DNA from: Carex sylvatica
Lineage: Eukaryota; Streptophyta; Magnoliopsida; Poales; Cyperaceae
Direction: 5' to 3'
DNA length: 30,667 nucleotides
Assembly (NCBI GenBank): GCA_964058845.1
Contig: CAXKVR010000848.1
Span: 1 to 30,667, forward strand
The position numbers and the translations under genes were made by a program. A model generated the notes under the pieces. That model was not told the origin of the DNA. It made no database searches and saw nothing but the letters and a program-made list of their open reading frames with translations. Of this stretch, positions 1 to 11,082 are shown piece by piece; position 1 is the first letter of the stretch; every line of letters begins with the position of its first letter.

Positions 1-389
1 CAATTCTCAAATTTTATTATTCTCAATTTTTTAATTTATTGTTTAAAAAAAATATAGTTGTAAATTTAATTCATTTTACAAATTTGCAAACGGAATTACG
101 AAGGTATCGAAATTACGAAGTTCGGCACCTCCCGCAAGATTTTTTCGCGAGATTTAAAGGTAACATTTATTTCATTTTACATTAATTTATTTTTGTAGAG
201 TACATTTAGTTTATGCTAGATTTATTGAATATTAAGTAATTAGATTTGTCATTTGTTAGATTTGTTAAATTTGTTAAGTAATTAGATTTGTTAGATTTAC
301 TTATGTTAGATTTGTTAGATGTATTGAATATGTTAGATTTGAATATGTTAGATTTTATTTTTCAAATTGTTAGATTTATTATGTGAAAA

Positions 390-1385
390 AAATTGGTTAG
401 TTTTATTTTTTTGAATATGTGAAGTAATTAGATTTGTTTTGAATAGGTTAGATTTATTTTTCAAAATTCGAATTTATTTTTAATAGGTTAAAAAAATAGG
501 TTAGTTTTATTTTTTTGAATATGTGAAGTGATTATATTTATTTTGAATAGATTAGATTTATTTTTAAAAGGTTAAAAAAATAGGTTAGTTTTATAGATTT
601 GAATATGTGAAGTGAAGTAATTATTTTTGTTTTGAATAGGTTAGATTTATTTTTCAAAATTCGGATATTTTTTTAATAAGTTAAAAAAATAGGTTAGTTT
701 TATAGATTTGAATATGTGAAGTAATTATATTTGTCTTGAATAGGTTAGATTTATTTTTCAAAATTCGGATTTATTTTTAATAGGTCAAAAAAATAGGTTA
801 GTTTTTTAGATTTGAATATGTGAAGTAATTATATTTGTTTTGAATAGGTTAGATTTATTTTTTAAAATTTGAATTTATTTTTAAAAGGTTAAAAAAATAG
901 GTTAGTTTTATAGATTTGAATATGTGAAGTAATTATATTTGTTTTGAATATGTTAGATTTATTTCTCAAAATTTGGATATTTTTTTAATAGGTTAAAAAA
1001 ATAGGTTAGTTTTATAGATTTGAATATGTGAAGTAATTATATTTGTTTTGAATAGGTTAGATTTATTTTTCAAAATTCGGATTTATTTTTAATAGGTTAA
1101 AAAAATAGGTTAGTTTTATAGATTTGAATATGTGAAGTAATTATATTTGTTTTGAATAAGTTAGATTTATTTTTCCAAATTCGGATTTATTTTTAAAAGG
1201 TTAAAAAAATAGGTTAATTTTATAGATTTGAATATGTGAAGTAATTATATTTGTTTTGAATAGGTTAGATTTATTTCTCAAAATTCGGATTTATTTTTAA
1301 TATGTGAAAAAATAGGTTAGTTTTATTTTTTTTGAATATGCGAAGTGATTATATTTGTTTTGAATATATTAGATTTATTTTTCTA
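390..1385. repeat. Minisatellite, ~104-bp unit, about 10 copies
   Basis: The motif GAATAGGTTAGATTTATTTT recurs with small changes at about 441, 545, 634, 738, 842, 946, 1050, 1154, 1258 and 1362. The spacing is 104 bp except for one 89-bp step. Each unit also carries a run near AATAGGTTAGTTTTATAGAT and ends with TGTGAAGTAATTATATTTG. Shorter, more irregular TTAGATTTG repeats precede the array (about 200-390). It lies upstream of the hAT transposase relic and contains no open reading frame. Confidence 0.9.
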
Positions 1386-1968
1386 TTTTTTTAATTCTGT
1401 TTTTTTTCTTCTGTTTTTAAAATTCTGTTTTTAAAATTCTGTTTTTTTAATTCTGTTTTTTAATTTCTGTTTTTTAATTTCTGTTTTTTTAAATTCTGTT
1501 TTTTAATTTCTGTTTTTTAAATTCCATTTTTTTAATTCTGTTTTTTAATTTCTGTTTTCTAAATTCTGTTTTTTAATTCTGTTTTTTAGTTTCTGTTTTT
1601 TAATTCTGTTTTTAAATTTCTGTTTTTAAATTTCTATTTTTTAAATTCTGTTTTTAAATTCTGTTTTTAAATTTCTATTTTTTAAATTCTGTTTTTTAAT
1701 TCTGTTTTTAAATTTCTGTTTTTTAATTCTGTTTTTTTTTAATTCTGTTTTTTAATTTCTGTTTTTTAAATTCTGTTTTTTAATTCTGTTTTTTAATTTC
1801 TGTTTTTTAATTCTGTTTTTTTTTTAATTCTGTTTTTTTTTTTAATTCTGTTTTTTAATTCTGTTTTTTTATTTCTGTTTTTAAATTCTGTTTTTAAATT
1901 TCTGTTTTTAAATTTCTGTTTTTAAAATTCTATTTTTTATTTTCTGTTTTTAAATTTCTGTTTTTTTA
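1386..1968. repeat. T-rich TTCTG(T)nAA tandem array
   Basis: The motif TTCTGTTTTTTAA is repeated dozens of times with variable T and A runs, for almost 600 bp. It abuts the 104-bp minisatellite on the left and ends 12 bases before the first ATG of the hAT relic. On the minus strand it is an A-rich purine tract. It is non-coding. Confidence 0.9.
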
Positions 1969-1979
1969 ATTCCTTCCAA

Positions 1980-4419
1980 ATGACACCACCTAATTATCCA
2001 CAAAATTATCCACCAAATTATCAAAGAAGGAACCAAATGCTAGATTTGAATTATCAACAACCTCCACAAATGAGTGCACCGCCACCGTATTATACTTCAA
2101 ACGATCCAAATGTATTCATTCCATAAGAAACACTTCAACCGATACCACAGTATACATATGGAGGCATTGGCTCTTCTTTTGTAGCATCGAGTCAATTCAC
2201 TGACACTGCTACTGTAGGAGGTACACCTTCGACAGGTGAACCTGAAATTCAAGAAGAAGTTGTCCCTCCTTCGACAAGTGACTCGCCGCCACAAGAACCA
2301 GCAGGAAAGAAGACTAAAAGATCTCTTCCCGAATACAATCAACCGTGGGCGAGATTTTACAAGATTATCAGAGATAAGGCCCAAATTATGCAATTTCTAC
2401 AATGTAAGGTAAAAAATTACAACAAAATTTTTGAGTATAAACAATCTAGTGGTATGACTAGTTTTAAGAGACATGCTAAAATGTACGAAAGAAATGATGA
2501 GGTTCCAAGTGAAAATCCTGAACCGAGACAAATCCAAATCCTTATAAACGCGGATGGTACCAGAACCAACCCCAAATTTGATGAATCAAAAATGCTTAGT
2601 GAATTGGCACGTTACATTACCCATAAAGAACAACCAATAAGTATGGGTGGTTGCACGAGTTTTGCCCGGTTATGCATTCGGGGTTAGCTCAACCAATGTA
2701 CAAGAGGATCCATCATAGAAAGATGGTTCGTAAAATAAAAAACCAGTTTACCTCGATCAAAAATGACCTTAAAGCTCAATTTGCATACCAAAACAATAAG
2801 GTGTCAATTACCTCCGATATATGGACTGCCGGTAAACATGGCATTGTGTACTCTTGTATTACCAGCCATTGGATCGATGATCATTGGGTATTACAAAAAA
2901 AGATATTAAGTTTTTGAGTTTTGGATTCCTCCCACACTGCAAATGTAATTTTCAAATCCATTATTGAGGTTTTAAAAGAGTATAACCTCAAGAGGAATAT
3001 GGGTAACAAGGTTTTTTCTATATCCTTCGATAATGCTAGCAACAACTTTGCTTCCATTGAGATTTTTAAACGGTCACTAAACCCGATCATGAATGGTGAA
3101 ATGTTTCACCAAAAGTGTGTTTGCCACGTTCTTAACCTTGTCATGAAGGCGGGTCTAAAAACAGAAGCCGTAAAACTATTGATAATTAAATTTAAGAATG
3201 CCCTCAACCACATTATTTCAAACCAAGAAAGAAAACAACAGTTTGCTGAATTATGCGTCACCTATAGATTGAGCAAGTTGAAGGTACCTTGGGATATAGA
3301 TACCCGTTGGAACTCAGCATATAGGTTGTTGAACCGATGCCTTCCTTACAAAGCTGTCATAGGGGAGTTTTTGAGAAGCTCCACCCCCGAGGCATTGCAA
3401 TTGAAACTCATTGACGAAGAATGGGATAAACTGGAAAGGCTTAGCAAATTCCTAGGGATCTTTTTTACTGCAACCGTTCAACTATCATGCTCGTACTCAC
3501 CGACATCGTTTGAGTTGCTGAGACATCTCTATGGCATCTCCAAGGTGTATTGTGAATTGGAACAACCTGAAATCTATGATGCATCTCTCACGCCGATTGT
3601 AGATGCCATGAAACAAAAATTTCTAAAATATTGGGAAGATGTACCTCTCCTGGTCATTATCGCAAACTGCCTCAACCCGGTATACAAGAAGTTTTACACG
3701 ATCAAAGTAGTTGAGAGGTACAAACAGAATTTACATTTAGACTCAACCGGGATGGAGGCTTACGTGAATTCGAAGTTCAATGAGATGTTTAACATATACC
3801 ACTCAAGAATGAGTGACAACCAAAACCCAGCTTCGTCCCGTGCCGCCCCTAGGTATGAATATAAATATATATGTGTTTTTAATCTTTATTATTTATAATA
3901 TCTACATTATTTGTTCACTAATTTTTTTAATTGTTTAATAATTCCACTTCTAGGAGCACTAACAGTGGTGGATTATTAGCAGATTTTCAGTCGAAGAGCC
4001 AACCGCACACATCCACAAACGAGTTATTGGGCTATATATCGATGATCAACGAAAGTGAACAAGGACTTGACGTGATGGCATGGTAGAAGAGGCATCAAAG
4101 TTCCTTGCCAACACTGGCGATGATGGCCTGCGACGTATTTCCTGTGCCCGTATCAACCGTCCCTTCTGAAAGTTGTTTCAGTTCGATGAACAGGATCCTC
4201 TCTGATAAACGAAGTAAGTTGGGTGCACATGTTTTTGAGAGACTTGTGTGCTTGAAGGATTGGATTGCTGCTGAAGAGCGCAGGCAACATGTGCCTCAAC
4301 AACCATCATCATCTGAAGCCGACACTGAAGAAAGCGGTACCGAGGCGCGGCGTGAGGTTAATTCAGATTTTGACGGTGCCGAAGAGAGCGAACAATGGTA
4401 TATGAATCCAAACTACTAG
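1980..4419 (+). pseudogene. hAT transposase pseudogene (BED finger, RNase H-like core, hAT C-terminal dimerisation domain)
   Basis: The reading frame from the ATG at 1980 gives a proline/glutamine-rich start. It then shows a BED-finger-like segment (about 2340-2500) where SGMTSFKRH fits the family but expected zinc-ligand cysteines are lost (H-A-K-M-Y replaces H-x3-C). A frame change between about 2640 and 2690 moves to the frame that encodes SITSDIWT, SFDNASNN, a CxxH segment (CVCHVLNLV) and DTRWNSAYRLL, all hAT core motifs. A GT-AG intron (3853-3953) joins this to the C-terminal domain with PTLAMMA and PVSTVPSESCFSS, the typical hAT dimerisation region. In-frame stops are TAA 2124-2126, TGA 2915-2917 and TAG 4084-4086. 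No functional transposase is expected. Closest in kind to plant RICESLEEPER/DAYSLEEPER-type proteins, but too damaged to be a domesticated gene. Confidence 0.93.
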
Positions 4420-5124
4420 ATAGATAGTGTCGGTATAAATTTCTAACCTCTTTTAATCTTTATGGCTATTTTTTAAATTATAAATTTCTAAACATTTCAA
4501 TTAGTTTTTAAATTATTTATTTTAAAGAAGAATTACTAACAAAAAAAAAGTTAGAACTCCGCCTATATTATTTTACATAGCTGGTCCCAAGCCCAGAATT
4601 AAGGAGGAGGGTAACTTTTATTTTTTAATCTATTGTTTTAAAATAATTCATAATTATTTTCAAAGTAATTGATTTAAGAAAAATTTTATTTTTATTTTAT
4701 TCTTTTAAAGTTTCTGATTTAATTATATTTTTGATTTATATTTTATTTAACCTATTAAAAATAAATGAACGTTTAGAAAATATATTATAGATATAAATAA
4801 ATTATGAAACTATATAATTAAAATGAGAATTTGAAAATAAAATAAAATGATTCATGTAAAGAAATAAATAAATACATTTGTATTTAGCTGAATAAATATA
4901 CAAATTTTCGCATGAATAATTTTTATATATAAGTTACAAATTTTATTTATTTATATACACTATTTGATATTGAACTATTTTGATTTTAAAAGTCGAATTA
5001 TAAACACGTAATGATATTTGTATAACATCGTAAAAAAAAAACAAAGAAAAAAACAGAAAAAAAAAAGAGAAAAAAAAAACAGAGAAAAAAAAACAGAGGA
5101 AAAAATAAAATAAAAAATAAAACC

Positions 5125-5297
5125 GGACCGGCCCCTACTCGGACCGTCTTGCCCTTCAAGGATACCACAGGCACAGGTTTTGAAAAAAATACCCGTGATA
5201 CCCGGCCCGTGATATCCGTATACCCGTGATATCCGTACCCGTGCCCGACCCCAAATATATCCGGACCGCCTGGCCCGTACCCGTTAGCAAACCCCTA
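5125..5297. repeat. hAT right subterminal repeat block
   Basis: Short motifs of the form ATACCCGTGAT, GGCCCGTGATATCCGTA and CCGTACCCG are reiterated several times, in a GC level well above the surrounding AT-rich DNA, up to the putative terminus. In hAT elements such subterminal repeats are transposase binding sites. That role here is inferred from position and composition. Confidence 0.6.
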
Positions 5298-5333
5298 CTC
5301 GCCTCATCGGAGAAAATAGAAGGCGATTTGCAC

Positions 5334-5648
5334 CGAAATTTTTATAAATACCCAAAAAAAATATAAAATTACGGAATCTACCCACTGTTTGAATGAAATT
5401 CGAAAAATGCCCAATCCGGTTATCCAATAACCGGATTTGAGATAAATGTCCGGTAAACGGTGCACCGGACTTTCTTTTTTTCTTTTTTTTTTTTTAAAAA
5501 ATTATATTTCCGGTTAACGGTGCACCGGACTTTTTTTTTTCTTTTTTTTTTTTTGAAAAAAAAATTATATTTCCGGCTAACGGTGCACCGAACTTTTTTT
5601 TTTTTTTTTTTTTGAAAAAAAAATTATATTTCCGGTTAACGGTGTACC

Positions 5649-5689
<41 letters not shown>

Positions 5690-6207
5690 GAAATTTTTTT
5701 TTAAACAGAATTTTTTTTTATTAAAATATTAGAAATGTTGAATATATTTCTTTGAAAATAAATGGAATACAATATAATTTGATTTATTAGAAAGACTACA
5801 ATAAATAACCCGGATCAATATTTTTCAACCCGAATTTTTCGCGGCCGTAAGAAAAATTAATATATTTTTAGTGGTTGTTATTCAAAAAGAATTCTCAAAA
5901 TAGATACAACTTTTAATAAATTAAATGTACTAGAAAGATCACAATATTTTCTGAATTATCTAGAAGTGACTTTTTAATCGGAATCAATAACTCAGAATCT
6001 AAGCATTTTTATTTTTTCCCAATAACACATAAAAAAATATATTAATTTTTCTTACGGCTGCGAAAAATTCGGCATGAAAAATATTGATCCGGGTTATTTG
6101 TTGCTCTAATAAATCAAATTATATTGTATTCCATCTATTTTCAAAGAAATATATTCAACATTTCTAATATTTTAATAAAAAAAAAATTCTGTTTAAAAAA
6201 AAATTTC

Positions 6208-6253
<46 letters not shown>

Positions 6254-6435
6254 GGTGCACCGTTAACCGGAAATGTAATTTTTTTTCAAAAAAAAAAAAT
6301 CCGGTGAACGGTTAACCGGAAATTTGTCTCAAATCCGGTTATTGGATAACCGGATTGGGCATTTTTCGAATTCCATTCAAACAGTGGGTAGATTCCGTAA
6401 TTTTATATTTTTTTTGAGTATTTATAAAAATTTCG
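5334..6435. mobile_element. Long foldback Mutator-like non-autonomous element with 11-bp target duplication
   Basis: The direct repeat GCGATTTGCAC flanks the element on both sides (5323-5333 and 6436-6446). Inside it, CGAAATTTTTATAAATACCC at the left end is matched in inverted orientation at the right end. The inverted match continues through the palindromic AATCCGGTTATCCAATAACC region, the CCGGTTAACGGTGCACCGGA boxes, homopolymer T/A runs, and the inner segment containing GGATCAATATTTTT and GCGGCCGTAAG. The arms cover nearly the whole element and leave a central loop of only about 150-170 bases (roughly 5872-6030). It codes for nothing credible. An 11-bp target duplication with very long inverted repeats fits the Mutator-like (MULE) superfamily. 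The assignment is structural, with no transposase to confirm it. Confidence 0.88.
5449..5686. repeat. ~60-bp tandem units (CCGGTTAACGGTGCACCGGA + poly-T) in the left arm of the foldback element
   Basis: Four copies of the box TCCGGTTAACGGTGCACCGG, each followed by a long T run, begin near 5449, 5509, 5571 and 5631. The right arm has only two inverted copies (about 6251-6271 and 6300-6320). The arms have therefore diverged by copy-number change, and the left arm is about 130 bases longer here. The last copy ends in an uninterrupted run of more than 30 T. Confidence 0.9.
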
Positions 6436-6446
6436 GCGATTTGCAC

Positions 6447-6945
6447 TCGTATCATCAATTGGAACAAACAGAAAGAAAGAAGGGTCTCCGTGCTTATTCA
6501 CATGATTTCGTACAATTCTCGTTAAATTCCTTAATTTTAGCATGTATTTGGTCAACGGGATTTCGAAAGAAAACTATTGCGCAGAGTGAATTCAACACCT
6601 TCGTTATCTCTGCTTCTGATCAGGTACGAGGCAAAATTTTAAATTTAGCTCTTTCGGATCAGTGTTAATATTTCTTGGAGAATCTAATAGAGTTCTTGCA
6701 AGTTGCAACACAAAGAACTGTAAAAGACATGTGGCTGCACATGGCAACATTGCAATGGCCACAAAAAATCCACATTATCCTGATCCTTTTCAAATCAAAT
6801 CATGACAATTGACAAGTCACCACCACTCCCAACACTGCCAAGTTGGTACTTATAATTTATACTATTTTATAGATAGATATATATATATCTTAAATTCTAA
6901 TGCATCTGTTATCTGGTACTATAAATTATTTTAGTGCGCTTTCAT
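6447..6945. other. Intergenic, no gene seen
   Basis: The DNA right of the foldback element is less AT-rich up to about 6670 and has an open frame in the + direction, but there is no start context, domain or codon pattern to support a gene. It could be the remnant of a gene end or leader split by the insertions to its left. The remainder is ordinary AT-rich spacer. Confidence 0.4.
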
Positions 6946-7286
6946 TATGAATTCATGATTAAGATCCCTCAATGACATTTTTGTCTTCAACCCCTCTATT
7001 TTCCAAGGAAAGCATGGAATAGGTAATCTTTTAGATGGATGTACAGGTGGGAAGAAATATTTAACCAAATAAATTTATTTATAAAATGTAACAACTAACG
7101 TTAATATTAATCTAAGTTATGAATTCATGATTAAGATCCCTCAATGACATTTTTGTCATTCAACCCCTCTATTTTCAAAGGAAAGCATGGTATAGGTAAT
7201 TTTTTAGATGGACAGGTGGGAAGAAATATATTAACAAGCAAATTTATTTATGAAATGTAACAACTAACGTTAATATTAATCTAAGT
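6946..7286. repeat. Direct tandem duplication, ~170-bp unit
   Basis: Copy one (6946-7117) and copy two (7118-7286) both begin TATGAATTCATGATTAAGAT and end GTTAATATTAATCTAAGT. They differ by small indels and substitutions, for example ATGTACAGGTGG versus ACAGGTGG. The copies are immediately adjacent with no spacer. No coding potential is visible. Confidence 0.95.
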
Positions 7287-7658
7287 TTAAAAGATGATCA
7301 AATATTAATTTTAATTCAATGTGAGCTTTATTTTATTGATGATCAAATGTCGATAATATAAAATTGTTAATATATTGAGTCGGCCAATGGACAATCAATT
7401 AGATTTTGAACTGTCTAATTTAATATATGGCATGTCCAAGTCTATAAAAATATTTAAATATAATTATAATCTCTAATTTAAATATGTATAATGTCTCTTG
7501 CAAACAAAATTGATGTCAAACTATTCTTAAGTATGTCATTAGAACTAGCTAGTAATAATTGTGGCCGTTCATTTTTTTTTAAACTATTAAATATTCATAA
7601 GAAATTTTCATTCAAATGTTGAACGTGTAACTTTCTACATGAAAGATATCATCTTTTA

Positions 7659-7806
7659 GGACCTGTTCGGCCATTCAATGGGCTGGGGAATGGGTACGGG
7701 AATAAAAAAAAATTGAACTGATTTTTATTGTGCTCGTGGGAAAAAAAAAATTCAGTCTGAGTGAATTTTTTTTTCCCACGAGCACAGTAGCGCACCGAAC
7801 AGGCCC
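7659..7806. mobile_element. PIF/Harbinger (Tourist-like) MITE, 148 bp, TTA target duplication
   Basis: The element starts GGACCTGTTCGG and ends CCGAACAGGCCC, a 12-bp terminal inverted repeat with one mismatch. It is flanked by TTA on both sides (7656-7658 and 7807-7809). GGGCCTGTTYGG ends with a TTA/TAA duplication are the hallmark of Tourist-like PIF/Harbinger MITEs. The right half is a near-perfect hairpin (7729-7786) whose arms start TGTGCTCGTGGGAAAA, with a short loop around TCTGA. Confidence 0.88.
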
Positions 7807-7809
7807 TTA

Positions 7810-9005
7810 GTCATTAGACATTTGTTCAGGGACTATTCACGTGTTTACTGGTAAGATATGTATATAGTATAATAAGTAACAAATAGTGTACTCTAATTGA
7901 TTTAATCGTTTGTTCTTAATTCTATCGTCAACATGTTTGGATAAAAGAAAGAGAATTAATATTATATTCGCAGATTAAAATCAAAGTTTTATTTATTTAT
8001 TTTAAGGTTTTAATAAACATTACAATGAAGTAATTAATAATTAAAACAATTTTATGTTAAGAAAATATAACTGATTGGCCACCCATTATATAATCTTGAT
8101 CAATTTATAATGTTTTTACCACTGTGCTGAATAATATAATTAGAATCTAATGATTAATTTCTTCATTAAGAAGTTATAAAAATATTTTACTGAATTGATG
8201 TTTTTAAAACATTACTTAGCAACTCATACTATGTTAGAGGGTTTTTCAAATTAAGTTCAATATTACCGTTGAATTTTTGAACCGTTGCATAGAGATTTGT
8301 AATTATTACAGAAATCTTGTAGTGGAGATGTGCATTATCTTCTGAATTTCTTTTTTAATTCTTGCACTTGATATTATTTTTCCTAGATTTTTTTAATTAA
8401 ATCTATTTATCAAATAATACTGACTTTGATCGTATACTCATAAAAATTGAACAAGTTACAGTCCTATATCATATAATCTATTGGTGTCAATATTTGGTAG
8501 AATTATTATCTACCTATACAGATGACAAGATATTTCAAGTGTGCAAATAAATATATGTGTTTACTGCCCAGATCAGCAAGTTTTTTTTCCATATGACATA
8601 ATACTGTGTGATCTTTTGTGTGGTTGACCTATTTTCTGGGACCACAAATGTTTTCTTTTGTTGGGCTTAATTAAGTTTTAACACAAAATAGGACAGCGAA
8701 TTAGTTCACAGAGAAACAATTGCATGGATAAGTAATATGTCGCTATATCAACCTTATCCACTATATAGAGAAGAACAGAAGATGGTATTACTAAATTTGA
8801 GGTTCCATCACATCACATGTAACAGGCGCCATATCCTTACATAATTTGTTATTTATAGAGATTATTTACAAATAATATAAGGTAGTAAATTAATTGTCTT
8901 CACAGAGAGAACCCAAAGAAATCCAAAATTAATTTTGGTTCTTTCTATGAGAATTTGTTTTTCATTGAATTCATTCATTATCTTATATTATTTCTAGAGT
9001 GAGAC
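7810..9005. other. AT-rich intergenic spacer
   Basis: Both strands were read and neither a gene, an RNA gene nor a clear repeat was seen. The composition is uniformly AT-rich and the frames are closed every few dozen codons. Confidence 0.5.
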
Positions 9006-9565
9006 TATGTTACTTTGAAAAATACGGATCGATCTGTATTATGAATTCATATATTTATATTCAGAGTTCAAATATTCAATCTAAACAGCTTTATATGATT
9101 TATGTGTGAAAATATAGTTGGAAAGAGTATCATCTTCAATATGTATAGAAGATTCTCTTTACTTCACAGTTTGAGATTTACTCTCAGCCGCTTTGTTAAA
9201 AGAAAATTCGGATCCACTCATTCTAAAAGATTCAATTTTACGATACCGAAGATGATGTGAATTCATGTAGTTGAAAACCAAAATTTACTTCTTCATTTTT
9301 TAAGAATTGTTTTACTAAATTTTTTAGATAGATTGAAAGAAAAAAAAAAAACTACATTGACATAGTTCATGAACTTCTAAATTAAGTGATTTTCTACTTA
9401 GTTTAGTAAATAGTAAAAAAAATAATAATTTAAATGTAAAATTTAATTTGTAAGAATATTTTCATATAAAATTATTTTAAACAGTTTATATCAATTGTTT
9501 AAATTTTAAAAATAAAAATATAAATTCATACTACTACGATATATACTTTGCAAAGTACCGCATAA
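9006..9565. mobile_element. Degenerate long-inverted-repeat MITE (family member 1)
   Basis: The left end (around ATGTTACTTTGAAAAATACG, then TATTATGAATTC, GTTCAAATATTCAATCTAAACAG, TTATATGAT) reappears in inverted orientation at 9440-9565 (complement of ATATAAATTCATAC, AATTGTTTAAATTTTAAAAA and GTACCGCAT). Arms are roughly 120 bases, diverged, around an AT-rich centre. It shares the AAAGTYYAAACNRTYNATNYGAAC-like core with the elements at 10529-10922 and 20385-20793. No target duplication could be recognised, so both ends are approximate. Confidence 0.55.
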
Positions 9566-9569
9566 TTAT

Positions 9570-10528
9570 TTTTATACTATGTCTATAAATAAAAATTGTT
9601 TATTCTTATGCCACCTTAGTACCTTACTCGTGCGTGACTCTTATTTTTATATTATGGATCGATGTGTATTATTATCCCTTATCTGTAAATGAAAGTGCGT
9701 TTAACAGACAAGACGTAAATCAATCAAATGTAATGGTGCAATGCTATTTTTATAAAAATAAGAGCTGTTACGGTGTATGTACCATAAAAGATTATTTTAT
9801 TGAGACGAGTTATTTATTGTATCAAAAGCAACCCAACATTATAAAGTGTGTTGATATTAATCTTTATCCGCACACCTTACCTGATGAGTTTATACTTTTT
9901 TTTTTTTTTTAAAGTGTTATGCCATACGTTACTAGGATTAAAAATTTCAAGGACAACAGTTTTACTTATTCAAAAGTCTTTAGCTTGAATTTTTTTATGA
10001 TCGTTTATAAAAAAGAAGTAATAAATATACTTTAGAAATCAGATATAAATAATTTTTACGACAAGTATATTACGGATAAGGGATAAAAAAAATGAATTTT
10101 CTATATTAAATTTAGTCGCTCCATTTCCACTTACATAAATACAGAAAAGATATCATTGATCCTTAATCCAAATAAAACGATGACAACTCGACCAAATCAA
10201 ACTAAGATATTAGTTTAGTCATTTGGAAAGTGTAAATTAATATGTAGGGACCAAATATGAATAATGGATAAAGTTCAATGACTAATAAAACTTTATGGAT
10301 TCCAAAAATATATCAGTACTTGAGGAAAAAAAAAAAACTAGTTATATAAATCTCATCTGAGTGAAGTAAAATAACATTTTGTTTTTTCATTAGAAGTACT
10401 AATTTTCATCTAAATATCTCACTCACCTTTTGTTTTAGACGAATATTTGTAGTCTTTTTTAATGTTTATCATATTTTACGTTCATCATTGTTTCCGGTAA
10501 TTTCTCGTAAATAAAAAAAATGAGAATG
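9570..10528. other. AT-rich intergenic spacer
   Basis: One 92-codon open frame (9634-9912, +) lies here. It has no recognisable domain and ends in a poly-T run, so it is treated as chance. Nothing else was seen. Confidence 0.45.
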
Positions 10529-10922
10529 ATTCAAATACTATGTTTTTCATGCCTCATTATGTCTCGTATTCTCTGTCTTTGTTTTCAAAGTCTAAATTAT
10601 CACATCTTGTATTTTCGTTTTTAAAGTCCAAACTATCAATCCGAACCGCTCAATATGATATCCATATTAAAATATGTTTTGAGATCAAATTTTATAAGTT
10701 TTGAAGAAAAAACTATATATATACAAAATCTCTATTTTTGAACCATTAAAAAACAATAATATTGTACTTATTTAAAAAAAATATTAAAAAAAATTCAAAA
10801 ATTTGGTCTCCAAACATATTTTAATGTCATATTGAACGATTTGAATCAACAGTTTGAACTTTAAAAATAAAAATATAAGATGTGAGGCATGATAAGACAT
10901 GAAAGACATAAGTTATTTGAAC
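10529..10922. mobile_element. Long-inverted-repeat MITE (family member 2)
   Basis: The left arm (ATTCAAATACTATG, TTTTCATGCCTCATTATGTCT, CACATCTTGTATTTTCG, TTTTAAAGTCCAAACTATC, CCGCTCAATATGATA, TTAAAATATGTTTTGAGATC) pairs in order with the complement of the right arm (10800-10922), with a small insertion in the left arm. Its core TAAAGTCCAAACTATCAATC is recognisably the same as AAAGTCTAAACAGTCGATCT in the DCAF13 intron element. It has no coding capacity, and the target duplication was not identified. Confidence 0.7.
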
Positions 10923-11082
10923 TCCGAAAAAAAAAAAAGATTAAGTCTTCAAATCTTCTAATGTAATCATGTTACATCATATATATTCTAGCCCATTCAA
11001 TTTATTTATCTGTATTCATTTATCTTTATAGGATGACTCGCGTATTATGCTATTCTCTATTCTCATTTTAAAAAAAAATATG

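Larger units (their letters stand above)
1..5297 (+). mobile_element. hAT (Ac-like) DNA transposon, right-hand part
   Basis: The stretch is read as one element because a hAT transposase relic (1980-4419) is followed by a non-coding AT-rich 3' region and then a block rich in ACCCG/GTGAT repeats that ends in CAAACCCCTA near 5297. Read on the minus strand this end is TAGGGGTTTGCTAACGGG, which resembles the TAGGGG-type ends of plant hAT elements. The matching left end is not in the window, so the element probably starts upstream of base 1 and the 8-bp target duplication cannot be tested. Positions 4440-5120 contain no gene, only AT-rich DNA and an A-rich purine run (about 5030-5115). The transposase is broken, so the element is not autonomous. 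The left boundary is unknown, and the repeats at 1-1970 could in principle be flanking DNA. Confidence 0.65.

Noticed and set aside
390..1968. CRISPR-like array
   Set aside because: Units are contiguous tandem repeats without unique spacers, and the surrounding genes are plant nuclear genes.
6124..6668. Two open frames (63 and 114 codons) on the + strand
   Set aside because: The first is a lysine run from the poly-A arm of the foldback element; the second crosses the element's right end into flanking DNA and has no family pattern.
9634..9912. 92-codon open frame
   Set aside because: AT-driven composition, no homology-like motif, ends in poly-T; likely chance.
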